A DNA stretch of 64,000 nt from positions 1,008,465-1,072,464 of the forward strand of contig NC_052354.1 in assembly GCF_009727055.1 (NCBI RefSeq). Direction: 5' to 3'. Under the pieces are notes generated by a model. It saw only the letters and a list, made by a program, of their open reading frames with translations. It did not search any database and was not told the DNA's origin. Source of the stretch: Benincasa hispida (lineage: Eukaryota; Streptophyta; Magnoliopsida; Cucurbitales; Cucurbitaceae). Within the stretch, counting starts at the first letter, position 1. The number at the start of each line of letters is the position of its first letter. This document shows positions 1 through 11,880 of the stretch, piece after piece. Position numbers and translations under genes: made by a program.

Positions 1-1325
1 TCTTAGAAGGAACACAATTGAGGATATACACTGTAGTCTCCACTGAAAAACCCCAAAACGAGTTTGGTAAGGAAGTGTAACTCATCATCGACCGAACCAT
101 GTCCAACAAGGTTCTGTTTCTCCTCTCCACTACCCATTCTGCCGAGGTGCCTGACGTTGAGAGTTGGGAAACGATTCCATATTCTATCATATATTTCTGG
201 AACTCATAATCCAAAAACTCTTCGCCTAATCCGATCAAAGTGTTTTAATCCATCTATCCAATATGTTTTTAACTTCAGCCTTGAACTCTCTGAACTTTTC
301 AAATGATTCAGACTTTCCCTGCATCAAATAAATATACCCATACCGAGAATAATCATTAGAGAAAGTAATGAAATACTCATAGCCTCCCTTAGCTCGCACA
401 TTCATTGAACCACAAAGGTCAGAATACACTAACACTAGAGACTCTTTGGCTCGATAACCTTTTCCAGTAAAAGGTCTTTTAGTCATTTTGCCTTCAAGGC
501 AAGATTCGCACATAGGTAAAGAATTTTCCTCTAACTCGCTTAGAAGTTCATTCTTCACCAATCTTTCAATCTTATTGAGATTGATATGTCCTGATTGAAG
601 GTATCAAAGTTGAGCATTTTCTTTCGGAGAAACCTTTAGTCGTTTATTTTGAGTTACGACAGTTTTAAGTTTCTCTATGTTATGGAGGGAACTTGTTGCT
701 AATGACCTTCGCACATACAAGTTGTTTTCCAGTTTTGCTGAAGAAATCTCAGCACCATCTTTATGAATAAACACTTTATTCAAATCAAAATGAAAAGTAT
801 ATTTACATTGTATCAGACACTTTACAGAAATTAAGTTCCGCTTTAACTCGAGAACTACATCAACATCATTCAAAATGATAAACTTTTTCTATAAAAGTTA
901 ATTGGAGTCCTCTCACTACCACAGATGAGATGATGTGATCGGTGCCTAGGCATCGTCATCTCTCCAGCCTCAAGCTATCGTCAGGATCTAATCTCCTGAA
1001 AAGAAGAACAAACATGATTAGTGGTTCTAGAGTCAATAATCCAAGCAGAATCATCATTCTCCATTAAATAAGTTTCCAAAACTAGTAAATCATATTTACC
1101 TTTTTTCCCTTGGCCTTAGCCTTCTTCTTCTCCTTTATCCAACGAGGACAGTTCCGCTTCCAGTGTCCATCCTGGTTGCAATGAAAACACTTTCTTTTGT
1201 CAACTGGCGTTGGTCGCCTACCCCGCTAGACGACAGGCTATGGGTTAGCAGGTGCCTTCCCCTTCCCCTTACCACCCTTCTTCTTCTTCCACTTGGAAGT
1301 ATTAGAAGTAGAAGGTGCAGACTTA
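1..1325 (-). pseudogene. Copia element A, gag 3' end/protease/integrase part (decayed)
   Basis: Minus-strand Ty1/copia polyprotein. Reading right to left: a CCHC zinc knuckle near 1140-1200 (HWKRNCPRW), a lysine-rich linker, a retropepsin site near 1030-1060 reading WIIDSRTTNHV (the family expects DSG, so the catalytic triad is altered), a GAG-pre-integrase segment (ESCLEGKMTKRPF, about 480-510), and the integrase core (SNDYSRYGYIYLM, about 330-370, where DDYSR is usual). Several stops and frameshifts interrupt it, including one near 600. Integrase continues to the left edge, so RT and RNase H lie outside the window. This is the same family as copies B, D and G. The family call is confident; the copy is clearly non-functional. 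Confidence 0.88.
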
Positions 1326-2215
1326 NNNNNNNNNNNNNNNNNNNNNNNNNNNNNNNNNNNNNNNNNNNNNNNNNNNNNNNNNNNNNNNNNNNNNNNNNNN
1401 NNNNNNNNNNNNNNNNNNNNNNNNNNNNNNNNNNNNNNNNNNNNNNNNNNNNNNNNNNNNNNNNNNNNNNNNNNNNNNNNNNNNNNNNNNNNNNNNNNNN
1501 NNNNNNNNNNNNNNNNNNNNNNNNNNNNNNNNNNNNNNNNNNNNNNNNNNNNNNNNNNNNNNNNNNNNNNNNNNNNNNNNNNNNNNNNNNNNNNNNNNNN
1601 NNNNNNNNNNNNNNNNNNNNNNNNNNNNNNNNNNNNNNNNNNNNNNNNNNNNNNNNNNNNNNNNNNNNNNNNNNNNNNNNNNNNNNNNNNNNNNNNNNNN
1701 NNNNNNNNNNNNNNNNNNNNNNNNNNNNNNNNNNNNNNNNNNNNNNNNNNNNNNNNNNNNNNNNNNNNNNNNNNNNNNNNNNNNNNNNNNNNNNNNNNNN
1801 NNNNNNNNNNNNNNNNNNNNNNNNNNNNNNNNNNNNNNNNNNNNNNNNNNNNNNNNNNNNNNNNNNNNNNNNNNNNNNNNNNNNNNNNNNNNNNNNNNNN
1901 NNNNNNNNNNNNNNNNNNNNNNNNNNNNNNNNNNNNNNNNNNNNNNNNNNNNNNNNNNNNNNNNNNNNNNNNNNNNNNNNNNNNNNNNNNNNNNNNNNNN
2001 NNNNNNNNNNNNNNNNNNNNNNNNNNNNNNNNNNNNNNNNNNNNNNNNNNNNNNNNNNNNNNNNNNNNNNNNNNNNNNNNNNNNNNNNNNNNNNNNNNNN
2101 NNNNNNNNNNNNNNNNNNNNNNNNNNNNNNNNNNNNNNNNNNNNNNNNNNNNNNNNNNNNNNNNNNNNNNNNNNNNNNNNNNNNNNNNNNNNNNNNNNNN
2201 NNNNNNNNNNNNNNN
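1326..2215. other. Assembly gap (890 N)
   Basis: Run of 890 N. It sits where the body of element A's gag would be, just upstream (on the minus strand) of the zinc knuckle, so the missing gag probably lies here. Confidence 0.98.
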
Positions 2216-5093
2216 AACAACTTTTGTAACTGACCCTAACAATCACCATTTTTCGGTCCAGAACTGTTAACCTTTAACAATTTTGCATAAGTGTAACCTC
2301 TCATCGGCCTTGGAGTCCCGCCCTAATATGTCCACTGTAAGGAAAAAGCATATTAGGACAAGAGACTAAAGTGACCTTATCTTATACAGGAGATTAGATA
2401 AAGAGTCGTGCAAAATTGCCACCCTATAGGGAGACACTCCCTGGGTGCCTCGAGGCGATGTACATAAATGATTATCCAACCTAATGAGAGAGACCGTTGG
2501 ATATGTTGTCACATGTCCCGCTCCCACTTACTATGAACATTCTCTCCATTCACCTTGGTATTGACCAACCCAAACACCATCCTTTAGGGGGACACTTTCA
2601 GGGTGCAACGAGGTCAAGGATAGATCTCACGACATGAACATAAATGGAGAAACGTGAAGAGGTTTAAGTGAAGTATCATATACCCCAAGTACCTCCCGTT
2701 GAATGTTCTACCTAGGGGTTCATTAACTTAGACCATCCGACTACTGATTCTATCTAAGTCAGTTTTATTTGCTAAAAACCAACTCTTGTCTTTGAAATTA
2801 AACAAGTTCAAGTCAAGTCCCATTAAACTCTTTAACGGATTATCCTTAAATTTTCATGCATGCATCAAATCTATCCAACTCACCTTTCCAGGTAGGTTCC
2901 TAGGTAAGGGTGTTCCGTTTCTGTCAGCTCAAGTACCTCAGCCTAGACAGAATCTGCCTTAGACAAAATGTCCTTGTAGATAGATTTGCTACATATTTAA
3001 TCTATTATTAGTCAATTTAGTCATATTAAACTAATTAAAAGATTAACCTTAGGTTGCTAATCTCATTAGAACTGTGATCTTAGATCTATCTCCACCAAGT
3101 TTTAAAACTCTTTTAAAACTATGATTCAAGCCTAAGTTGCATGCCTGTCTTTCTTATTGATTTTAGTTCTATTTTTCCTTATAACACTTATAAAAGAAAC
3201 AACCAAAATCATTCCACATTGCTATGCATAACTAGGTATTTATAACTCTTATAAATTTAATCTATGTGTCATGCTTCATGCAATATCCATTCATTACTAT
3301 ATATAACTCTTATATACTTCGTAATGAACTAAGTATACATGCCTCCATACACCCTTATACTATAACACTTATAATATAAAAATGATGCATGTCTATGCTT
3401 AATGCATGCATAAATATAACTCTTATATTATATGATGCATGAGTATGCTCTTATTTAATTTAAATCATGCAAACTACTATATCATAACACTTACAATATA
3501 GAGATGATGCATGACCAATACATAACCTAAGGTGGGATTTCAACTATATGGTATACCATATGACATATAATAAAACATACATCTCATGTACATTCATCAC
3601 AATTAATGGACCGAGATGATTAGCCTAAAAAACCAGAAAATAATTCTATCTATTACATAAATCTATCGAGCAAACTAGCTCACAAGCGAACCGAGTCTTG
3701 AACCGCCCGGCCGAAGCCTCCCTCATTGTTTAGTAAACTGGTCGAGTAACCACGATCGCTTAGCTATGATAGAGTACCATTTACAATGTGATGAAGCATG
3801 AGGCCACTCAGCCGTTTAGCGCACTAATTTAAACACGCAAGTCTAAATGATCGTTTAGACGACTACGTTGCTATGAAGCACAATCGTCTAGACGATCATA
3901 AAACAAGTGCTTAAGTAACTTTTACTACACGATTGTGTAATCAGTGACTAAGCAATCCTTTGTCTTAAACCTTTATTATTTGTGATCCTTTGAACAACAG
4001 TGGTCAGACAAAGATGCCTATAACCAAACACTGCTGAAGCTGGGGGGTATGTTCAAGAAGAATTATGAAGGAATCCATACTTACCAAGTGGAGAGGGATA
4101 GTAAACTCATAATGTTTGTAAAATCATAATGTTTGTATTACTTTTAATTTGTGTTTTCAAGGCCTGAATTATTGTACGACCTTTTAAGTTATAATTTTAT
4201 TTACGGATTAAATGTAATAGATTTACAATCCATACATGAATAATATGTCATAGCCATAGTGTTCGATGATGATGTATCATGTTATACTTTTTGACCGAAA
4301 AAATGGATTTGGCAACGGAATTTAAAAAAATGGACAATAATTGATAAAACGAACAGATTCTGGGCTTCAATGTCGGTTTAAAGGGCTTCATTTGATTCTT
4401 GGGCTTCAACTGCAACCGACATTAAAGGGCTTTAATATCGGTTGCAAATTTCATTAAAGGGCTTTAATGTCAGTTGTAAATTTTATTAAAGGGTTTTAAT
4501 GTCAACCGACATTAAAGGTCTTTAATGTCAGTTGCAACCAACATTAAAGACAATGTTATTAAAGCTCTTTAATGTCGATTTAAAACCGACATTAAAAACA
4601 ACCAACATTAAAGGGCTTTACTAACACTATCTTTAATGTCGGTTGTCAACCGACATTAAAGCCCAAAATTCTTCTAGTACTTGTTGAGCTACACGATCGT
4701 TTAGTGCGCGTACGTTCACCTTGGTGCCGAGTATCTCATACTCAACTGTCGCTTTCCCCATTGTTTACACGATATGACCAATGCTTGGTCTTCTTCTTCC
4801 TTGAAGTAACACACAATTCCTTGCCATGAAGTTTCATCACAAGCGACTCACACTAACTCAAAAACTTGGAATTACAGATTCGATAGCAAGTTAATATGCC
4901 CAAAAACACAAAGGGCCCTTACAGTTAACTTTGAATGTAAAAAAACTCAATAACTAGAGGCAACCATCCCAGAAACTCCATTAATCTACATCCACAAACA
5001 TATTTAACACTTAAACAGAATGTAGACATGCTTACACCCACCAAGAATGTAAATTCTATTCTATACATCAATGAATTTGGAATATCGTAACTT
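2216..5093 (-). mobile_element. Copia element A 5' leader
   Basis: Non-coding DNA between the gag gap and the primer-binding site of element A. Parts of it recur in element B (about 11.9-13.6 kb) and element D (45.9-46.2 kb), for example the blocks describing AACCTCTCATC and GGGTGCAACGAGG. It is AT-rich with short repeats of ATAACTCTTATA near 3180-3500. A CACTA-like insertion interrupts it at 4362-4679, and CGATCGTTTAG-type motifs occur at about 3740-3900 and 4694. No coding potential seen. Confidence 0.6.
4362..4679. mobile_element. CACTA-like transposon fragment with bidirectional subterminal repeats
   Basis: About ten copies of TTTAATGTCGGTTG and its reverse complement CAACCGACATTAAAG lie within 320 bp. 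The right edge reads CCCAAAATTCTTCTAGTA; its reverse complement begins TACTAGAAGAATTTTGGG, one base from a CACTA terminus. Dense subterminal repeats in both orientations next to a CACTA end are typical of En/Spm elements. No matching left terminus or transposase was found, so this is a fragment or a non-autonomous element. Confidence 0.5.
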
Positions 5094-5108
5094 GACTCTA
5101 ATACTAAT
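5094..5108 (-). other. Degenerate primer-binding site of element A
   Basis: On the minus strand the sequence directly inside the LTR reads ATTAGTATTAGAGTC, close to the initiator-tRNA-Met complementary TGGTATCAGAGCC of plant copia elements. The differences are mostly transitions. Confidence 0.5.
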
Positions 5109-7213
5109 TAAAGGAACTCTTATCAAAGAGATCCTATGAATGGAAAAGCAAGATCATTCCAAATTCATTGTGACATAATTACAAGTATTCACAAACATAC
5201 AAACTAGTTATGCATCATTAACAAAATTAGGCATGCTTTAGAAATTAAATACAAAGGGAACGAGAGACTTACCTTTGAAGAACTTTTCTTCTAAATTTCT
5301 CTCGCTCTTGTGGAACGTCTGGTCAATCATGTACAACCTTCTCCACGAACAAGCAACCTTTCGGACATTACCACTCAATGACCTTGGTATTCTCAGAGTG
5401 AGAATCCAGAAGGTATGGGCTCTGTTGGATTTGGTAGAGGGAAGGAGGAAATTACGATCGAACTCAATGACCAAACAAGTGGTAGAGTATAGTGTCTATC
5501 GTATAGACTTTGGTGCTTGATCGTTTAGTAAAGATCAGCAGGTACACGATCGTTTAGGAAAAAGTAGCTTGATCGTTTAGAGAATCTTGCTAAGGTGCAC
5601 GATCATTTAGTAAAACTTTACACGATCATTTAGTCAACAACGCGTGTACGCGGTCGTTTAGACAAACACTTGAAGTTGTCGTGAGTCTCTCGTGAGCTAA
5701 ACGATAGGTAGTGTACTCAAATTAAGCGATTCTGCGATTCTCTTCCAAATTGAAAACATTTTCCATTTTATCCTTCAATTATGAAAACTGAATACAACCT
5801 CCCACTTTCATGCATGGTTATGGAGAAACCACCAGCAATTATCTCATAATTGTTTTAATTATAAATAAATATAATAACTAACTTATCATATTATATTTAT
5901 AACCTATAGTTTTAATATCACGTCATATGCAACATTTAAACCATAGTCCTTTTCTATGCAACATTTAAACCATAGTCTTTTCCTCCTTTACTTGATATAA
6001 ATCATATTAATATCATTTTCCTCCAATTAATGTATCTCATACATCATGTCAACTGTATCCAGTTTAATCATATCATATATAATCAAGCTCCCTCTAGTGA
6101 ATTTGAACACTTCAAACTGACCCAAAAACTGATTCTCAACTCGAATCCATTGAGCTACCAAAGGGACCTTATAGACTTGTAGCTTGAAGCTCCAACGGTA
6201 CGTGAATAGCTAACTGAACTCTTTAGTCACGAGATTCACCATCTATTAATTGTCGGGCATTCCATTAAAGACTGACAACTGTACTCTTCTCACTGCAGAT
6301 ATATTTCTGTGTCCATCGGATATAACCAGTCAACAATACGATAACCTTTCACAGATGCTCGTAAGTACAGCTGGGCCAATTTACCATTTTGCCTCTGTAG
6401 TTACATCTAACTCCTTAAGTACCACTGATCCCTCTAATGAATAATACATCATAGTCCTACTATGAATGGACACCTCTCGAGTCTTGAGAATATGTGTGGC
6501 GTCACATCGTTCAAGCCTCGGAATCAGCCTTTAAGGGAGAAATCTATCTACTTACCCCTACTTCAAGGAATGGGTGAATTTCATCTTGTGTAGCTGAGTT
6601 CCCAGCTCCCCAATCAGACGAATCCCTAAAGTGGTAGGTTTGAGTCGGCAATCTGGCCACTCGCACCCATGCAAATCAAAGGACTGCCCTCAAAGGCAGT
6701 TCCCAACTCACTCAGGATTAAGGTCATGTTACCTTCGGTCATCCTGGTGAAGTGAAGTCTCTGTCATGAACAGTGTTATTTAACGAGACTAAATACTTCA
6801 TGGTCCAATCTTATACAAACTCCTTTTTATAGGTCACCCCGCTCGTATGTCTCCATATGAATGATCAAGATCAGACTATTTGTAACACGTCATAACACTT
6901 GTAACTATATACCAAAGCGGCCGCATCCATAGTGTCACTAAGATAAGGTTTCCCTTATGTATCCATATATTACAGACCATTTTGGTTATCACTTAAGGCA
7001 TGATCCACTTGTATGTCTCCACATACATGCTTAAGTTACAACGATAACCAGGGATCTTAATTTATTGGTTTGTGGTAAAGCAATTAAAATATCTCATGTT
7101 TCATAGACAACAGTGAAGAAAAAATCTCATTTTATTACATCACAAGTGTTTGTTCAATACAAGTGTTTACAAACTACAAGACCCTACAAGAGTTTAAGGC
7201 ATCAACCCCAAAA
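5109..7213 (-). mobile_element. 5' LTR of copia element A (about 2.1 kb)
   Basis: Homologous over its length to LTR G (33799-35913) and LTR H (51211-53327). The left edge TTAAAGGAACTCTTAT corresponds to TGAAGGAACTCTTAT in G; the right edge ATCAACCCCAAAA corresponds to ATCAATCCCAACA, so both terminal dinucleotides have decayed. Shared internal landmarks include GCTCCAACGGTACGTGAATA and GCATGATCCACTTGTATGTC. The LTR is minus-oriented and adjoins the element's primer-binding site. Confidence 0.8.
5517..5665. repeat. Cluster of GATCGTTTAG motifs inside LTR A
   Basis: Six or seven imperfect copies of (CA)CGATCGTTTAG or CGATCATTTAG separated by about 15-25 bp of unrelated sequence. The same motif forms clusters in LTR G (about 34190-34450) and in the unrelated LTRs of element E. 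Confidence 0.7.
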
Positions 7214-9089
7214 CCTTGAGCAGAAGCGGATCGTCCAAATTCCATTAATTATTTAATAAAAAATTTACAGTAAACATACAATAGATATTTGCATTTAACA
7301 ATTAAATTACAACATGCTTTTAAACAAGAAACAAGTTCAAGAGATATCACCTTTGAAGAACCTTTATTCATGAATCCTTCGAACAATCACGAACATAATT
7401 TCTTCTTCGTGGATCTCCTTTTTCTTCACGCAGGGACACTACCAATTGAGAACCCTCTGTATTCTCTTTTGGATTAAAGAAATCAAGCAGGAGTTGTGAG
7501 CTTTACTTGAATCCTTGGTAGAGGGAAGTAGAAGGAGAGGATTAGAGGAAGTTTTTCACATAAAAGCCTAATGAAGAAGATGATCTCTCAACTTCTTTTA
7601 TCACTTGTTAGTTATTTTTTTGAGAGAATGTGAGGAGTGAGTTATAACTCCTTCCCTTTTATTAATTTCAAATAAATTAATAAAATATATAGTAACTACT
7701 TTATTATATGTACACTATATGCTATATCAAATATAACACATAGCCTATAGTTTTATATTGCATCAAATATAACATAAACTATAAATTTTATTCTCTCTTA
7801 ACTATACATGACATTTAATATAAAATCACATTTATATTAAATCCATTTATATGAATCTCATCCATATAAATGATATTTGGATCATATCCGAATATTTTAA
7901 TTCTCTAAATATAAATCATATTTATATTTAACTTTATGAATCTCATTCATATAATTGGTATTTGAATCATATTTAAATTCCTCTCATAATGTATCAAATA
8001 CATTATAATTAATTATATCAAATATAATTAATTTGGACACTTCAAATTAATCCAAATATTAAATCTCTGTTGAGCTACAGTAGGGACCTTATAGACTTAT
8101 AAATTAAAGCTCCAATGATACTCGGATAAATAATTAAACTCTTTAATTAAATTATCCAACATTTGTTAACTATCGGTCACTCCATTAAAGACGACAAGTG
8201 TACTCTTTGCACTACAGATAAATTTTTGTGTGCATTGAAAATAACAAATCAACAGTGCGATGACCCTTCACAAATTGCTCAAAAGTAGCCAAAATACCGT
8301 TTTGCCCCTGTAGTTACATCTAACTCTTTAAGTATCATTGATTCCTCTAATGAATAATAAGTCATAGTCCCACTATAACCAAGTTTTCTCGGGCCAAGAG
8401 AGGGTGTAGCCATTATGTTCAAGACCCGGAATCAGCCTTTAAGGGAGCAATTTATTTACTTGTCCCTGCATCGGGGAAAGAGTGAATTCCATCTTGTGTA
8501 GCTGAATTCCCAACTCCCCAATCAGACGAATCTCCAAAATGGTAGACTTGTTGAGTTGGCAATCTGGCCACTCTCACCCATACAAATCAAAGGACTATCT
8601 TCATGAGTAGGAGTTCACAACTTACTCAGGATTCAGGTCATGTCACCTATGGTCATCCTAGTAAAATGTAAATCTCTATTATTAACGACATTATATAAAG
8701 AGACTAATCATTTCTTGGTCCGGTCTTATACAAACTTTTTGTATAGGATATCCCATTTTGCATGTCTCCACATGAATGATCAGGATCAGATCATTTATAG
8801 CACGTTACAACACTTGTAACACTTAAAAAGCGGGTCGTATTCATAGTGTCACCAGGATAAGGTACCCGGTATTATCCATTTACTACAGACCATTTAGATT
8901 ATCATTTAAACAAGATCCACTTGTATGTCTAAATATACTTGTTTAAATTAAATGAAATAACCTCGGATCTTAGTTTATTGAATTGAGTATATGCTTATAA
9001 AATAACACTTATTTTATTAACAACAATATGTTTATACAGAGTTTACAAACTACGAGATTACAAGGAGATTTAAGACGCCATTCCCAACA
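7214..9089 (-). mobile_element. Solo-like copia LTR (C)
   Basis: Same family as LTR A/G. The left side (AGAAGCGGATCGTCC) matches about 30 bp inside the left end of G; the right end CGCCATTCCCAACA carries the TGTTGGG terminus on the minus strand. No internal region follows. Instead LTR B sequence resumes at 9090, so C appears to be nested in or abutting LTR B. Conserved blocks include CTTTAATTAAATTATCCAAC and the CATTAAAGACGACAAG segment. Confidence 0.72.
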
Positions 9090-9345
9090 CCTTATTCGTA
9101 TACTATAGATCATTTTGACTATTTACTCGAACCTAATCCACTTTTATGTCTCTACATAAAGTTCAATTACTCATATAATAGTCATGGATCTTTTAGTTTA
9201 TTGGATTCATTTCTAAAACAAAATAAGCAATTCATAAATTCAATAACAACTTTATTGAATCAAACTTCAATAATAACATTATTGAATTTCATAATAAGTT
9301 TATTGTTTTACGAACCATGAATTAGGACATAAAACCCAACAAACT
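9090..9345 (-). mobile_element. Start of 3' LTR of copia element B
   Basis: The right edge ATAAAACCCAACA reads TGTTGGGTTTTAT on the minus strand and is immediately preceded (on that strand) by a polypurine tract, complement of AACTCCCACTTGGAC at 9346-9360. Only the first 256 bp of this LTR is present before it gives way to LTR C. Confidence 0.7.
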
Positions 9346-11880
9346 CCCACTTGGACTAAACCTCCAGTGGATTTTTATATATACACAAATATATATACAA
9401 TATTGAGTAATAAGAGAATAAATACAATAAACTAGGACATCAAATACCCAGTACTTCTTTCACTTGTCCTAGTTCTATCTATTTCGTAGTCCTAGTCCTA
9501 GTCCCACTAGGTGACCCTCGAACACTTTAGCCGAGAGGTCCTTTCTAAATGGATCAGCCAAGTTGTCTTTAGAGGAAATCTGCGTGATAATCACGTTTCT
9601 TCGATGTACATACTCATCTTCTATGGTGGAGTCAGCAATACAATTTTACTTGATACTTTTTCACACTATAGCTCATTCGTTCAGAGTGAATATTGACCCT
9701 GAAGTAGATTTCCTAGAATCTATATCGGCTTGGAAGTCAAAATCAGTGCATCTAGTAAGGATTAGACCCTTAGCACCATATATGAGCATATAGTCCCTCG
9801 TTCTCCGAAGATACTTGAGGATGTTTTTAACAGCAGTCCAATAATCATATCCAGGATTGGACTGATATCTGCTGGCAATTCCAACTGCATAACATATGTC
9901 GGGACGAGTACATAACATGACATACATTAAACTCTCTACTGCTAATGCATATGGAATTTGTTTCATAACCTCAACCTCTTTAGGTGTCTTAGGACAATGT
10001 TCCTTAGATAGATGAATTTCATGCCTGAAAAGCAACATATCTTTCTTGTAATCTTGCATCTTATATCGAGACAACATCTTGTCTATATAAGATGTCTAAC
10101 ACAAGGCTATTGTTTTGTTCTTGTGGTTTCGAATAATTCAGATTCCAAGAACATACTGTGCTTCTCCCAAATCTTTCATTTGGAATTGCGTGGCTAGCCA
10201 TGTCTTAATGCAACTAGAAATTCTACTTCATTCCCAATGAGTAGAATATCATCAACATATAGATCCATAAATTTTACTTTATCCACATCACCATTGCTTG
10301 TTTAAAAGTCAATGAATCCTCTAAACCATCATCAGGTATGACGACTTAAGTTTTAGTTAAACCCATGTACCGGTCAGGTTGTTGCACAACCTTCCCACTA
10401 CGTTGAGGTATTCTCAACTCTTGAGAAAGACGTGAAATACCAGTTCCATCAATAACTTTTGTTGAAGGACCTACTCGATCAACAATTCTTGTTGATCTAT
10501 TTGTAGTTTCTCTGGTTATCTTACTTAATACTAGCTTACTGTGAGGTTGATGATTTTTAATGTGATCTTCCTCCAGGAATGTTGCATTTGTCAATACAAA
10601 TACTTTATCTTCCCAAAGATCTTAAAAGAAACTACCTTTTGTTTCTTTGAGATAGCCTATAAATAGACATACCCTTAAATGTTGTTCCAGCTTCTTTGGA
10701 TTTTTCATCAATATATGTGTTGGGCATCCCTAAATCCTAAAGTGACGTAAACTACCTTTACGTCCTCTTCATAACTCGTAAGGTGTTTCTGAAACACTTT
10801 TCGAGGGAATCATGTAGAATATATACATCGTAGTCCATACTACCCCAAAAAGAATTTGGCAACTGAGCATAACTCATTATAGAATGAATCATGTCCAACA
10901 GGGTTCTATTTTTCCTTTTTGCAATGCCATTTTGTTAAGATGTGTCAAGCGTTGTGAGTTGTGACTAACCAATTCTTTTCTTAGTGGAAGATCGGAAAAG
11001 ACTTCTCTTCATCACGAGACTAAATCCATGTACTCACCACCTCGATCTGATCGAAGTGTTTTAATATTTTTATCTAATTGGTTCTCAATCCCTGACTTAT
11101 ATTCCTTGAACTTTTCAAGTGTATCAGACTTATGATGTATTAGATAAATGTAGTCATACCTTGAATAATCATTGATGAAGCTGATGAAATATTCATACCC
11201 TTCTTTAACATTCATCGGACCATAAAGATCTGAATATACTAGCTCTAAGGGTTCTTTGGCTCTAAGATCTTTTACTAAAGATCTTTTGGGCATCTTGCCC
11301 TCAAGACAAGATTCATATGGTGGTAAAGAGCTATCTTCTAACTGGTTTAGAAGTCCACTCTTAACCAATCTACCAATCCTATTGAGATTAATGTGACCTA
11401 GTCTTAGGTACCAAAGATAGGCATTTAGAGAATTTTTTTTCTTATGATAAGTTTCAACTGTTTTAAACATCTCTTTATTTAAAATGACTTTTACCTCAGT
11501 TAGTTTTAACACGTATAAGTTATTCTCTAGATTTGTAGAGCATACTATATTACCTTTTGAGATACTGAACATTTCACTATATTCAAAAGAAACTTTGTAA
11601 TTTTGTTCTAGCAAACATAGGATAGAAATTAAATTCCTTTTCATAAAAGGAATGTAATAAACATTTTCAAGTAAAATGTATCTATCTCCAATAACTTTAT
11701 ATCTCCCACTGTTTTAGCCAAAATAACCTCTCTGGTCCCTACCTTAAATGTTGCTTCACCTTCTATAAGTTGGTTCCAGGAACTACTTTCCTGAGCAAAA
11801 GTACAGATATGATTAACGGCTCCTGAATCCATTATCCAAGTTAACTTATCATTTTTCACCAAGCACGTCGCAATGACAAG
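9346..11880 (-). pseudogene. Copia element B pol: protease, integrase, RT, RNase H (broken)
   Basis: Minus-strand order: protease with an intact WIMDSGAVNHIC site (about 11800-11850), GAG-pre-integrase (LRLGHINLNRIGRLVKSG and ESCLEGKMPKRS, about 11290-11400), integrase core (INDYSRYDYIYLI, then TLRSDRGGEY; about 11040-11190), an integrase tail with frameshifts (10600-11010), RT (10080-10600), and the RT-RNase H connection (CTRPDICYAVGIASRYQSN; 9673-10077). An intact open stretch of 210 codons (11012-11644) is the longest. Multiple frameshifts make it non-functional. No gag is visible upstream. Confidence 0.88.

Noticed and set aside
1135..2270. Long open frames across 1.1-2.3 kb on both strands
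   Set aside because: They consist almost entirely of unknown residues from the N gap.
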